From: Lachnospiraceae bacterium
GTDB lineage: Bacteria > Bacillota > Clostridia > Lachnospirales > Lachnospiraceae
Reading direction: 5' to 3'
Assembly (NCBI GenBank): GCA_910575475.1
Contig: CAJTGD010000024.1
Coordinates: forward strand, 1 to 64,000
Length of the DNA: 64,000 nt
Shown here: one piece after another, positions 53,759 to 62,694 of the stretch
Position numbering within the stretch: the stretch's first letter is position 1
Layout of the letters: each line of letters opens with the position of its first letter
The notes under the pieces: model-generated
What the model was told of the DNA's origin: nothing
Seen by the model: the letters and a program-made list of their open reading frames with translations, nothing else
Database searches by the model: none
Program-made: the position numbers and the translations under genes

Positions 53759-54439
53759 TTGGAGATTTTGAAGTGTGAAGATATCAGAAAAGTGTATGGC
53801 AGCGGCAGTCATCAGGTGATTGCCTTGGACGGGATTGACCTGTCCGTGGAAAAAGGGGAATTTGTGGCGATCATCGGGGCGTCCGGCTCCGGAAAATCTA
53901 CACTGCTCCACATTCTGGGCAGTGTGGACCAGCCGTCCCAGGGGAGGGTCCTGATCGAGGGGACGGATATTTCAACCCTGAACCGGACCGAATCGGCGAT
54001 CTTTCGCCGCAGGAAGGTGGGGCTGGTGTATCAGTTCTATAATCTAATCCCCACGCTCACCATCCGGAAAAATATCCTGATGCCGCTTCTGCTGGATAAA
54101 AGGAAGCCGGATCCGAAGCTTTTTGACCGGATCGTAACGACCCTGGGAGTCGCCGACAGGCTGGAAGCCCTGCCAAACCAGCTCTCCGGCGGACAGCAGC
54201 AGCGGGCGGCCATAGCCAGATCCCTGATCTACCGGCCGGCTCTGTTGCTGGCGGACGAGCCCACCGGCAACCTGGACCGGAAAAATTCCAGAGAGATCCT
54301 GGATCTGCTGAAATTGTCCAACCGGAATCTGGAACAGACTATGATACTGATCACCCATGATGAGAAGGCAGCACTGGAAGCCGACCGGATCGTTACCATA
54401 GAGGACGGGCGCATCATCCGGGATGAGAAGCGGAGGTGA
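53759..54439 (+). CDS. ABC transporter ATP-binding protein (MacB/BceA-type)
   Basis: The 226-residue ATPase has Walker A GASGSGKST (40-48), the Q-loop region, signature LSGGQQQRAAIARSL and Walker B LLLADEPTGNLD, with the H-loop in ITHDEKAA. It belongs to the MacB/LolD/BceA family that pairs with FtsX-type permeases. It starts with TTG at 53759 behind AAAGGAGG, nine nt away. The permease follows six bp later. Together with the two-component system it probably confers resistance to, or detection of, a peptide antimicrobial. Confidence 0.93.
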   Translation: MEILKCEDIRKVYGSGSHQVIALDGIDLSVEKGEFVAIIGASGSGKSTLLHILGSVDQPSQGRVLIEGTDISTLNRTESAIFRRRKVGLVYQFYNLIPTLTIRKNILMPLLLDKRKPDPKLFDRIVTTLGVADRLEALPNQLSGGQQQRAAIARSLIYRPALLLADEPTGNLDRKNSREILDLLKLSNRNLEQTMILITHDEKAALEADRIVTIEDGRIIRDEKRR

Positions 54440-54445
54440 CAGACG

Positions 54446-56683
54446 ATGTGGAAGGACTATTCAAAAGGATATCTTAAAAATAACAGGGCATCCGGTATTT
54501 CCGTGATGACGGCGGCTTTTATTTCCGCGCTGCTTTTGTCTCTGCTGTGCAGTCTGTTTTATAACCTGTGGGCCTATGAGGTGGAGAGGGTGAAAGCAGA
54601 TGTAGGGGACTGGGAAGGACGGCTCACCGGAGAGATCAGCGGGGAGGACCTGGAGCTTATCCAAAATTATGGAAATGTGGAAAGGGCAGTTTTCAGTGAA
54701 GGGCCTTCTGAGGGACAGGAGGAGAGTGCAGATCTTTATTTTAAGGATAAAAGAAGCATCTTTCAGGACATGCCCCGGATTGCGGAACTGGCAGGGCTTT
54801 CGGAGAAAGATGTGACCTGCAACTATGAGCTTTTAAACCTGTATCTGATCCGGGATCCAGAGGACCCGGCCCTCCGCTGGGTGTTCCCTTTCTTTCTGGC
54901 GGTGGTCCTGTTTGCATGCCTTTCTCTGGTCATGGTCATCCACAATGCCTTCGCAGTGACCATGAATTCCAGGATCCGGCAGTTTGGTATTTTTTCCAGT
55001 ATTGGGGCAGCGCCGGGGCAGATCAGGACCTGCCTTCTGCAGGAGGCTTTTTGGCTCTGTACATTGCCGATCCTGACGGGAAATCTGCTGGGCATTCTGA
55101 TCAGCATGGTAGTCATGAAATGGACCAACGTGATCCTGGCGGATGTGGAAAGACATCTGGTACTGCCGTTTCAGTATCATCCTCTGATATTGGTCTTGTC
55201 TATTCAGGTTTCCGTTATCACCGTGTGGATCTCCGCCTGGATCCCGGCACGGAAAATGGGCAGGCTCACCCCTTTGGAGGCCATCAAAAATACCGGGGAG
55301 CTGCAGTTGAAAAGGAAGCGCGATTCCCGGTTCTTATCCTGTTTCTTCGGGATAGAGGGGGAGCTTGCGGGAAATGCGCTGAAAGCACAGAAAAAGGCGA
55401 TGCGGACCGCGTCTATTTCTCTGACCCTTTCGTTTCTGGCCTTTTCCTTTATGATGTGCTTTTTTGCGATTATGAGGATCAGCCAGAGGGAGACCTATTT
55501 TGAAAAGTATCAGGATGCCTGGGATATCATGGCGGAGGTAAGGGATACAGAGATTGACGTGTTTGATGAGACCGATGCCCTGCAAATGCTTTCCGGAGTG
55601 CGCAGCAGTGTGGTGTACCAGAAGGCAGCGGCCAAACGGGTCGTGGCAGAAACGGAGCTCAGTGAAGAAATGCGGGCGGCGGGAGGACTGGAAAATGCGC
55701 CGGCAGAGTATGTTTCTCACGTCCCGGAGGGATGGCTGGTGAATGTGCCGCTGGTGATCCTGGATGACGACGGATTTTCGGAATACTGCAGGCAGATCGG
55801 GGTCAAACCCCGGCTGGACGGCGCGGTGATCCTGAATCAGACACGGGATGCCGGGGATCCCAATTTCCGGGAACGGCGCAGTTTCCCCTATCTGGCAGGA
55901 AACGGGCAGACGACCGTGTTGCAGCCGGCAGAAGCGATAACTCTGGAAAATGGAAATCGACGGGAGGATTGGACAGCGGAGCTGCCGGTGATCGCATATA
56001 CACAGGAAGCCCCTGTTCTGCGGGAGGAATATGGGACTCTGGATTTTTATGAGCTGGTGCATGTGATTCCGGTTTCGGTCTGGAAAGAGATCAAAGGGAA
56101 GATCAGCGGACAGGAGGAAAATGTATGGATCCGAATCCTGGCAGGGAACGAGGTGACGCTGAAAGAGCTGAATGAAGTGGAAGAGGAGGTCTCAAAGCTT
56201 TTGGGAGGCAGGTATGACATTGAGATTGAAAACCGGATCCAGGCCAGGTTGGATAATGTCAATATGATTCATGGAATGACAATGATACTCAGCGTTTTCT
56301 TCATCCTGCTGGCGTTGATCGGAATCGGGAACGTATTTTCCAATACGTTTGGATTTGTACGGCAGAGGAAACGGGAGTTTGCGCGCCTGCTCTCTGTGGG
56401 AATGACCCCGGAGGGGATGAAAAAGGTGTTCTGCGTAGAGGCTCTTGCGATTGCCGGACGGCCGGTGCTGACTGCGCTGTCTGTGACTGTAGCGGCGGTA
56501 ATCCTTTTTCTGAAGATCAGCTATCTCGATCCGATGACATTCATCCGGGAAGCGCCGCTGATGCCGATATTTGCGTTTCTGCTGCTGATCTTTGGCTCTG
56601 TTGCGCTGGCATATTATCTTGGAGCAAGGAAGCTCATGGGGAGCAGTCTGGCAGATGCCCTTCGGGATGATACGGTGATGTGA
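54446..56683 (+). CDS. FtsX-domain ABC transporter permease
   Basis: The 745-residue protein has a first membrane segment (about 18-42), an extracytoplasmic stretch, three segments near 145-275 (first FtsX domain, FGIFSSIGAAPGQIRTC), a segment near 325-345, a large extracytoplasmic domain (about 350-600) and a second FtsX domain (REFARLLSVGMTPEGMKK). MacB and Bce-type permeases share the FtsX fold. The large loop likely binds the peptide. GGAGGTGA precedes ATG 54446. No resistance spectrum can be read from the sequence. Confidence 0.9.
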   Translation: MWKDYSKGYLKNNRASGISVMTAAFISALLLSLLCSLFYNLWAYEVERVKADVGDWEGRLTGEISGEDLELIQNYGNVERAVFSEGPSEGQEESADLYFKDKRSIFQDMPRIAELAGLSEKDVTCNYELLNLYLIRDPEDPALRWVFPFFLAVVLFACLSLVMVIHNAFAVTMNSRIRQFGIFSSIGAAPGQIRTCLLQEAFWLCTLPILTGNLLGILISMVVMKWTNVILADVERHLVLPFQYHPLILVLSIQVSVITVWISAWIPARKMGRLTPLEAIKNTGELQLKRKRDSRFLSCFFGIEGELAGNALKAQKKAMRTASISLTLSFLAFSFMMCFFAIMRISQRETYFEKYQDAWDIMAEVRDTEIDVFDETDALQMLSGVRSSVVYQKAAAKRVVAETELSEEMRAAGGLENAPAEYVSHVPEGWLVNVPLVILDDDGFSEYCRQIGVKPRLDGAVILNQTRDAGDPNFRERRSFPYLAGNGQTTVLQPAEAITLENGNRREDWTAELPVIAYTQEAPVLREEYGTLDFYELVHVIPVSVWKEIKGKISGQEENVWIRILAGNEVTLKELNEVEEEVSKLLGGRYDIEIENRIQARLDNVNMIHGMTMILSVFFILLALIGIGNVFSNTFGFVRQRKREFARLLSVGMTPEGMKKVFCVEALAIAGRPVLTALSVTVAAVILFLKISYLDPMTFIREAPLMPIFAFLLLIFGSVALAYYLGARKLMGSSLADALRDDTVM

Positions 56684-56690
56684 AAGATCA

Positions 56691-56723
56691 CGCCGGGCCA
56701 ATCGCCTCTTGGCTGACCCGGCG
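56691..56723 (+). terminator. Hairpin after the permease gene
   Basis: CGCCGGG pairs with CCCGGCG around an imperfect inner CCAA/TTGG stem, seven bp past the stop. No T-run, so termination would be weak. Confidence 0.45.
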
Positions 56724-56783
56724 GAGTTACTTAAAAGCGGATTGCGATCGAATATTGAAGTGCATGTAATCTAATAATAGTGC

Positions 56784-56812
56784 TTGCATTGTAACGACAA
56801 AAGCGTTACAAT
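56784..56812. promoter_or_regulatory. Toxin-antitoxin promoter with embedded operator
   Basis: TTGCAT (56784-56789), 17 bp, TACAAT (56807-56812) forms the promoter. A perfect inverted repeat TTGTAACG, 7 nt, CGTTACAA (56789-56811) fills the spacer and covers the -10. This is the classic site for autorepression by a RelB/DinJ-type antitoxin complex. Confidence 0.8.
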
Positions 56813-56832
56813 TAGAAAAACTAGGAGGTGTT

Positions 56833-57138
56833 ATGATGGAAAAAACAGCAACGTTAAATTTGAGAGTGAATCCGACGGTAAAGGAGCGGGCAGAGGAAGT
56901 GCTGTCAAAGTTAGGAGTTCCGATGTCTACAGCGATTGATATATATTTGAATCAAATTTCACTTACAGGCGGAATTCCATTTTCGGTTTCTTTGCCTAAA
57001 GCCCCGCTTTCCATTCATGCGGATGCAATGACAAATGAGGAAATCCGGCAGAAATTAGAAAAAGGGTACGATGATATAGCTGCAGGCAGAGTACAGAATG
57101 CAGCAGAGGCATTTGCAAAATTCAGGGAGAATCATTGA
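56833..57138 (+). CDS. RelB/DinJ-family antitoxin
   Basis: The 101-residue protein opens with a ribbon-helix-helix segment (KTATLNLRVNPTVKERAEEV), typical of RelB/DinJ, with KLGVPMSTAIDIYLNQISL completing the fold. The C-terminal half is acidic and probably neutralises the toxin. AGGAGGTG precedes the ATG pair at 56833 and 56836. The inverted-repeat operator in front fits autoregulation. The toxin gene begins one bp after its stop but is interrupted by a stop codon, so this antitoxin may now lack a partner. Confidence 0.9.
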   Translation: MMEKTATLNLRVNPTVKERAEEVLSKLGVPMSTAIDIYLNQISLTGGIPFSVSLPKAPLSIHADAMTNEEIRQKLEKGYDDIAAGRVQNAAEAFAKFRENH

Positions 57139-57139
57139 G

Positions 57140-57457
57140 ATGAAACAGTATACGGTTGAGATTACAAATGAGGCATTGGCAGATATGGAGCAGATTTACA
57201 ATCATATTGCCTATGCTCTGCAGGCTCCGGAAAATGCAATGGATCAATACAATCGGATTGCAGATGCAATTTTGACATTGGATACATTAGCAGAACGTAT
57301 CCATATTATGGAATCCGTACAGGAGAGAAGAAGAGAAATAAGACGATTGTTGGTAGATAATTATTCTGTTTTTTATGTGATATAAGAAGATAAAGTGATT
57401 GTTACGAATGTTCTGTATAGTGCGTCGGATATTGAAAGGCGATTAAGGGACAGCTGA
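57140..57457 (+). pseudogene. RelE/ParE-family toxin interrupted by an in-frame stop
   Basis: The frame starts at ATG 57140 (MKQYTVEITNEALADMEQIY) and carries RREIRRLLVDNYSVFYVI, the RelE/ParE core. TAA at 57383-57385 (codon 82) interrupts it, but the same frame continues as EDKVIVTNVLYSASDIERRL and ends naturally at TGA 57455-57457. The continuation is the expected C-terminal strand and helix of the family (EDKVIVTNVLYSASDI), so one base change made the stop. The toxin lacks its last strand and is likely inactive, unless read-through occurs. Confidence 0.8.
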
Positions 57458-57536
57458 TCGGGACGCTCAGCAAAACGCTATTTTGCGAAAAGGCCGGATG
57501 ATCATAATGGAAAGCCTTTTGATATGATATATTGAA

Positions 57537-57644
57537 GCAGGAGGCTGTCGGAAAATGCTGTTTGTCCGCAATACATTGTTGTGAGAACTGGTGAATCACA
57601 GCAACATATTGCTGGCTAACAGTCATTTTCCGACAGCCTCCTGC
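57537..57644. repeat. Long palindromic (MITE-like) element, copy 2
   Basis: 108 bp of near-perfect palindrome: GCAGGAGGCTGTCGGAAAAT at the left end pairs with its complement at the right end, and an inner TTGTTGTGA/TCACAGCAA stem caps the loop. It is the sister of 44131-44234. It lies between the toxin remnant and aroA and might also terminate transcription. Confidence 0.75.
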
Positions 57645-57719
57645 TTTCTATATTTGGACGTATTATTCCTGTTTAAATCCACTGCTTTTATGAATGGAAG
57701 AATCTGCTGTTCAGACCTT

Positions 57720-59015
57720 TTACAGCAGATTTTCAAAGGTATCGTAAAACGTAGGGAAGGACACATCTACACAATGGCTGTCCAGGATTTTGGTATGCCC
57801 CTCGGCAGCCAGAGCCGCAATACTGAATGCCATGGCGATCCGGTGGTCCAGAAGTGTGTGGATGGTCGCCCCGTGCAGGGAATTGCCGCCGCGGATCACC
57901 ATGCCGTCGGCGGTGGGGATGGCATCACAGCCCATGGCTTTCAGGTTGTCGGTGACAGTTTCGATGCGGTCGGATTCTTTGACCTTCAGCTCTGCCGCAT
58001 CCCGGATAAAGGTGGTTCCCTCTGCCAGCGCTGCCATGACCGCAATGACCGGGATCTCATCGATTAGGGCGGGAATGATCTCTCCCTTGATCGTAATCCC
58101 GTGGAGATGGCTTGTGCGCACCAGGATATCGGCAACCGGTTCGCCGCCTTCCTTTCGCTGATTCAGAAGCGTGATGTCGCCCCCCATATCCTCGCAGACC
58201 GTCAGGATTCCGGCGCGGGTGGGATTGATACCGACATTTTTGATCAGGATCTCGGAATCCGGGACCAGCAGTCCGGCGGCAATAAAATAGGCTGCCGAAG
58301 AGATATCTCCGGGCACGGTGATCTTCTGTCCGTACAGCTCTTCACAGGGCCGGATCACGGCGGTAGCTTTCGGGGTGCCGTCCAGAGCGTGGACCGAGCG
58401 CAGATCGGCGCCGAATTCCCGCAGCATCAGCTCCGTATGGTTCCGGGACAGGCTGGGTTCGGTCACGGAAGTCTCTCCGTCCGCATAAAGCCCGGCAAGC
58501 AGGATGCAGGATTTGACCTGGGCGGAGGCCACCGGAGAATCGTAGCGGATCCCGTGAAGCCGGGCCGGAGTAATGTACAGCGGCGCGCAGTCATTTCTCA
58601 GGATGCTGGAAATGTTTGCTCCCATCTGCCGCAAAGGCTCGATGATCCGCTTCATGGGACGGGAATTTAAGGATTCATCCCCGGACAGCTTGGAGTCAAA
58701 GGGCTGCCCGGCCAGGATCCCGGAGATCAGCCTTGTGGTGGTGCCGCTGTTTCCCACATCCAGAAGATTGTCCGGCGCGGTTAAGCCGTGAAGCCCTTTT
58801 CCGTGTATCAGGACGGAATCCCCTTTTTTCTCAATCTCAATTCCCAGTCTGCGGAAGCAGTCCATGGTGGACAGGCAGTCCGCCCCCTGGAGCACATTGT
58901 GTACCTCGGTGGTGCCCTTGGCGATGGAGCCGAACATGATGCTGCGGTGGGAGATGGATTTGTCCCCAGGTACGGTGACCTCTCCTTTTAAACCAGTGAT
59001 GTTTGTTAATTCCAT
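57720..59015 (-). CDS. aroA: 3-phosphoshikimate 1-carboxyvinyltransferase (EPSP synthase)
   Basis: The 431-residue enzyme transfers enolpyruvyl from PEP to shikimate 3-phosphate. Motifs: VPGDKSISHRSIMFGS, NSGTTTRLISGILAG, LNSRPMKRIIEPLRQMGA, and LKVKESDRIETVTDNLKAMG with the catalytic Asp/Glu region. The LAGQPF motif resembles the class I/class II boundary region but I make no claim on glyphosate tolerance. It lies 27 bp after tyrA on the same strand, so they form an aromatic-amino-acid operon. Confidence 0.96.
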   Translation of the reverse strand: MELTNITGLKGEVTVPGDKSISHRSIMFGSIAKGTTEVHNVLQGADCLSTMDCFRRLGIEIEKKGDSVLIHGKGLHGLTAPDNLLDVGNSGTTTRLISGILAGQPFDSKLSGDESLNSRPMKRIIEPLRQMGANISSILRNDCAPLYITPARLHGIRYDSPVASAQVKSCILLAGLYADGETSVTEPSLSRNHTELMLREFGADLRSVHALDGTPKATAVIRPCEELYGQKITVPGDISSAAYFIAAGLLVPDSEILIKNVGINPTRAGILTVCEDMGGDITLLNQRKEGGEPVADILVRTSHLHGITIKGEIIPALIDEIPVIAVMAALAEGTTFIRDAAELKVKESDRIETVTDNLKAMGCDAIPTADGMVIRGGNSLHGATIHTLLDHRIAMAFSIAALAAEGHTKILDSHCVDVSFPTFYDTFENLL

Positions 59016-59042
59016 AATGTATCGATCCTTTCCTGTTGGTCT

Positions 59043-60140
59043 CTATACTTCATACACGATATACCGGTGCTTTTTCAGCAATTCCGTAGCCTTGGCCGAG
59101 GCGTTTTCATCGTAAAATTCAATCCGCAGCACCCCTTCTTCAAATTCCCGGTTATGGATGATGCCGATATTCTTGATGTTGACCATATTGCTGGCCAGGA
59201 TGGTGGCGATGGTGGCAATCCCTCCGGCCTCATCGATGATGTCGCAGTATACGGCAAACTGCTTCTTGATGGGCCCGGAAGAGCCTTCGGGCATGGAATT
59301 GCGGTAATCCCGGGAAGACTCAAAGATGGAATAGAGGGTCTGTTCCGATCCCTGATCCACCGCCTGCTTTGCGTCTGTCAGAGTTTGGATGAATTCCCCC
59401 AATATTTGGGAAATATTTTCCCTGTTTTTGAGGCAGACCTGCTGCCACATGACAGGAGAAGAGGAGGCAATGCGGGTAATATCCTTGAAGCCGCCTGCTG
59501 CCAGCATCTTCATCAGTTCTTCCCGGGTATCATGCTCCTTAACAAAATTGACCAGGCTTGCCGCCAGGATATGGGGCAGATGGCTGATGGCGCCGGTCAC
59601 ATAATCGTGCTGCCGATAGTCCAGAATGATGGGCAGCGCTTTCAGAGATTCCACGAAGGCGCGGTAAGACTGCACCTGCGCTTCGGAAACCTTTGCGGAC
59701 GGCGTCAGGATATAGTAGGCATTTTCGATCAGATGCGGCTTTGCATTGACAAATCCGTTTTTTTCCGATCCGGCCATGGGATGTCCGCCGATGAAATGCT
59801 CTTCCAGCCCCAGGGAAATGACCTTCTCATGGATGGAGGTCTTGACGCTTCCTACATCCGTCAGGATGCAGTCCGGGCTGAGAACATTTTTGACCTGGCT
59901 CAAGTAAGCCGTGTTGCAGGAAACCGGGGCGCACAGGAAGATATAGCTGCAGTCCCGGAAGTTGTCGTCAATGGAAGAGCAGGAGGTGTGGATGATCCCC
60001 TCCTGTACGGCCAGGGCCAGGGTTTCTTTATTTTTATCAAATGCAAGGATCTCACAGTCGGGATGATACTGGCGGATCGCCTTGGCGATGGAGCCGCCGA
60101 TCAGGCCCAGGCCGATGAAACCTGTTTTCTTTACGGGCAT
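59043..60140 (-). CDS. tyrA: Prephenate dehydrogenase with ACT domain
   Basis: The 365-residue enzyme oxidises prephenate to 4-hydroxyphenylpyruvate for tyrosine. It has a Rossmann start FIGLGLIGGSIAKAI, the catalytic GGHPMAGSEKNGF and a C-terminal ACT domain (about 295-365) for feedback control by an amino acid. ATG 60140 (MPVKKTGFIG) with AGAGGA upstream is the natural start; reading further upstream gives an unlikely hydrophobic extension. It precedes aroA and is divergent from the EF-G paralog. Confidence 0.93.
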   Translation of the reverse strand: MPVKKTGFIGLGLIGGSIAKAIRQYHPDCEILAFDKNKETLALAVQEGIIHTSCSSIDDNFRDCSYIFLCAPVSCNTAYLSQVKNVLSPDCILTDVGSVKTSIHEKVISLGLEEHFIGGHPMAGSEKNGFVNAKPHLIENAYYILTPSAKVSEAQVQSYRAFVESLKALPIILDYRQHDYVTGAISHLPHILAASLVNFVKEHDTREELMKMLAAGGFKDITRIASSSPVMWQQVCLKNRENISQILGEFIQTLTDAKQAVDQGSEQTLYSIFESSRDYRNSMPEGSSGPIKKQFAVYCDIIDEAGGIATIATILASNMVNIKNIGIIHNREFEEGVLRIEFYDENASAKATELLKKHRYIVYEV

Positions 60141-60270
60141 GGTGGGTATCCTCTCTTTATCAAATTTAGGTTGTAATGAAAAAACCAAAAATATTTTAGC
60201 ATTTTGGGAGCGGAAAATAAAGGGAAAATAAAAAAAGATGTAGAAATTCTGTGAAAAATTCATAAAAGAG

Positions 60271-60299
60271 TTGTAATAAGGGCAGAAGTTTAGTACAAT
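60271..60299 (+). promoter_or_regulatory. Promoter of the EF-G paralog
   Basis: TTGTAA (60271-60276), 17 bp, TACAAT (60294-60299). Predicted transcript start near 60306 leaves a leader of about 125 nt. Confidence 0.65.
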
Positions 60300-60339
60300 A
60301 TTTACAGAGTGTGTACGGCTGCGGTAGGAAAGAGAGAAA

Positions 60340-60405
60340 ATGGATTTGTGCAGTATACGGAATGTACGGATGATATGGAGAGGATTTCCGAGCAGATGCG
60401 CATAA
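60340..60405 (+). CDS. Possible 21-codon leader peptide before the EF-G paralog
   Basis: ATG 60340, preceded by GGAAAGAGAG, opens a 21-codon frame (MDLCSIRNVRMIWRGFPSRC) ending 24 bp before the main start. It has a fair ribosome site and contains several arginine codons. Chance occurrence cannot be excluded. Confidence 0.25.
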   Translation: MDLCSIRNVRMIWRGFPSRCA

Positions 60406-60429
60406 ATATAGAAACAAGGAGGCAGCAGC

Positions 60430-62508
60430 ATGAAGGTTTACAGAACGGATGAGATCAGAAACGTAGTATTGCTTGGACATGGGGGCAGCGGGAAGACGAG
60501 CCTGGTGGAGGCAATGTTATATGTATCCGGAGCTACAAAGCGTATGGGCAAGGTTTCCGAGTCCAATACGGCAAGTGATTTTGATAAGGAAGAGCAGAAG
60601 AGAGGATTTTCCATCAGTACAAGTATTGTACCGATCGAGTGGGAAAAGGCCAAGATCAATATATTGGACACCCCGGGATACTTCGATTTTGTCGGGGAGG
60701 TAGAAGAGGCGGTTTCTGCGGCGGACGCGGCAGTGATCGTGGTATCCGGCAAGGCCGGGGTACAGGTAGGTACGGAGAAGGCATGGGAGCTTTGTGAGAA
60801 GTACCATCTGCCCCGTATGATCTACGTGACAGAGATGGATGTGGATGATGCCAGCTTCCGTCAGGTTGTGGAAGATCTGACCGCAAGATACGGCAAGAAG
60901 ATCGCGCCTCATTTCCAGCCGATCCGTGAGAACGAGAAGCTGGTCGGATATATCAATATCATCAAGAACGCGGGAAGAAGATATACGGGTATCGGACAGA
61001 GAGAAGAGTGCGAGATCCCGGATTACTGCCAGGAGAACCTGGAGACCCTGCGGGATGCCCTGATGGAAGCAGTGGCAGAGACCAGCGAAGAGTTTATGGA
61101 CCGCTATTTCAACGGCGAGGAATTTTCCGTAGAGGAGATCCGCGCGGCAATGCGTACCGAAGTGATGGGCGGAGACATCGTACCGGTGGCTATGGGTTCC
61201 AATATCGAGGCGCAGGGCACGGCGAACCTGCTGTCCGATATCGTGCGTTTCTTCCCCAGCCCGGACAAGAGAAGCTGTGCGGGGATCAACCGGACGACCA
61301 ACGATATCTTTGAAGGCAATTATGACTTCTCCAAGGCGAAGACCGCTTATGTCTTCAAGACCATGGTAGATCCGTTTATCGGAAAATATTCCTTTGTAAA
61401 GGTATGCTCCGGCGTGCTTAAAGGTGACGACGTGCTGTACAACGCGGGCAGCGAGGCAGAGGAAAAGCCGGGCAAGCTCTATATCATGAGCGGCAACAAG
61501 CCCACAGAGGTGAGCGAATTATTCGCGGGCGACATCGGCGCCATCGCGAAGCTGGCGAATACGAAGACAGGCGATACCCTTTCCACCAAGAATACACAGG
61601 TGCTGTATTCCAAGACAGAGTATTCCGTACCTTATACATATATGAGATACCGTGTCAAGAACAAAGGCGAGGAGGATAAGGTATCCCAGTCGCTGGCGCG
61701 TATGATGGCGGAGGACGTGACCCTGAAGGCTGTCATTGACAGCGAGAACCGCCAGTCCCTGCTCTACGGCATGGGCGACCAGCATCTGGAGATCGCGGTC
61801 AGCAAGCTTCTGTCCAGATACAAAGCAGAGATCATCCTGGAGACGCCGAAGGTGGCCTTCCGCGAGACGATCCGCAAGAACTCCGACGTGGATACCAAGT
61901 ATAAGAAGCAGTCCGGTGGACACGGACAGTACGGCCATGTCAAGATGAAGTTCGAACCCTCCGGAGATCTGGAGACTCCGTATGTATTTGAAGAGATCGT
62001 AGTCGGCGGCGCGGTGCCGAAGAACTACTTCCCGGCAGTGGAAAAGGGACTCCAGGATTCCGTGGTGAAGGGACCTCTGGCCGGATATCCGGTCGTCGGC
62101 GTGAAAGCCATCCTTTACGATGGATCCTACCATCCGGTAGATTCCTCAGAAATGGCATTCAAGACCGCAACCTGCCAGGCCTTCAAAAAAGGCTTCATGG
62201 AGGCATCCCCGGTTCTCTTAGAGCCGATCGCGTCCTTGAAGGTGACGGTTCCGGACAGCTACACCGGCGACGTGATGGGAGATCTGAACAAGCGCCGCGG
62301 CCGTGTACTGGGCATGAACCCGATCGCAGGCGGCAAGCAGGTGATCGAGGCCGACATCCCCATGACAGGATTGTTCGGATACTGCACGATCCTGCGTTCC
62401 ATGACCGGCGGAAGAGGAACCTATGAGTATGCATTTGCAAGATACGAGCAGGCTCCGTCCGACGTACAGGAAAAGGAGATTGCCGCGCGCGCAGCAGCGG
62501 AAGCATAA
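60430..62508 (+). CDS. EF-G paralog with degenerate GTPase motifs (EF-G2-like)
   Basis: The 692-residue protein has EF-G domains I-V: G1 GHGGSGKT (16-23), domain II, domain IV with SGGHGQYGHVKMKFEP and domain V ending GLFGYCTILRSMTGGRG. Two key GTPase sites deviate from housekeeping EF-G: G3 reads DTPGYFDF (80-87), so the catalytic His is Tyr84, and G4 reads TEMD (134-137) instead of NKMD, weakening guanine recognition. This is the EF-G-2 type subfamily. It may translocate without normal GTP hydrolysis, or act in a special growth state; an EF-G paralog lacking GTPase activity has been reported in gut Bacteroides. AAGGAGG precedes ATG 60430. Confidence 0.88.
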   Translation: MKVYRTDEIRNVVLLGHGGSGKTSLVEAMLYVSGATKRMGKVSESNTASDFDKEEQKRGFSISTSIVPIEWEKAKINILDTPGYFDFVGEVEEAVSAADAAVIVVSGKAGVQVGTEKAWELCEKYHLPRMIYVTEMDVDDASFRQVVEDLTARYGKKIAPHFQPIRENEKLVGYINIIKNAGRRYTGIGQREECEIPDYCQENLETLRDALMEAVAETSEEFMDRYFNGEEFSVEEIRAAMRTEVMGGDIVPVAMGSNIEAQGTANLLSDIVRFFPSPDKRSCAGINRTTNDIFEGNYDFSKAKTAYVFKTMVDPFIGKYSFVKVCSGVLKGDDVLYNAGSEAEEKPGKLYIMSGNKPTEVSELFAGDIGAIAKLANTKTGDTLSTKNTQVLYSKTEYSVPYTYMRYRVKNKGEEDKVSQSLARMMAEDVTLKAVIDSENRQSLLYGMGDQHLEIAVSKLLSRYKAEIILETPKVAFRETIRKNSDVDTKYKKQSGGHGQYGHVKMKFEPSGDLETPYVFEEIVVGGAVPKNYFPAVEKGLQDSVVKGPLAGYPVVGVKAILYDGSYHPVDSSEMAFKTATCQAFKKGFMEASPVLLEPIASLKVTVPDSYTGDVMGDLNKRRGRVLGMNPIAGGKQVIEADIPMTGLFGYCTILRSMTGGRGTYEYAFARYEQAPSDVQEKEIAARAAAEA

Positions 62509-62522
62509 AAAATAAAAAAAGC

Positions 62523-62604
62523 GATACAGAAAGCCTGCCACTGGCAGCCTTTCTGCATACGATGGTATACAGAACAGCAGGCATAAGACTTGTCTGCTGT
62601 TTTC
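62523..62604 (+). terminator. Copy B of the terminator-associated repeat
   Basis: GATACAGAAAG-CTGCC pairs with GGCAG-CTTTCTG-AT, and a second stem AACAGCAG/CTGCTGTT ends in TTTT. The CTGCATACG-TGGTAT block matches copy A at 8121-8164. It ends transcription of the EF-G paralog. Confidence 0.65.
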
Positions 62605-62694
62605 CTGTCCTCATTTTTTTGAAAAAAATGGAATTCTGTGAATAAGAATACCAGTGTGAAATTTTTTTGAATCCATATAATAATGACAAAGCTG

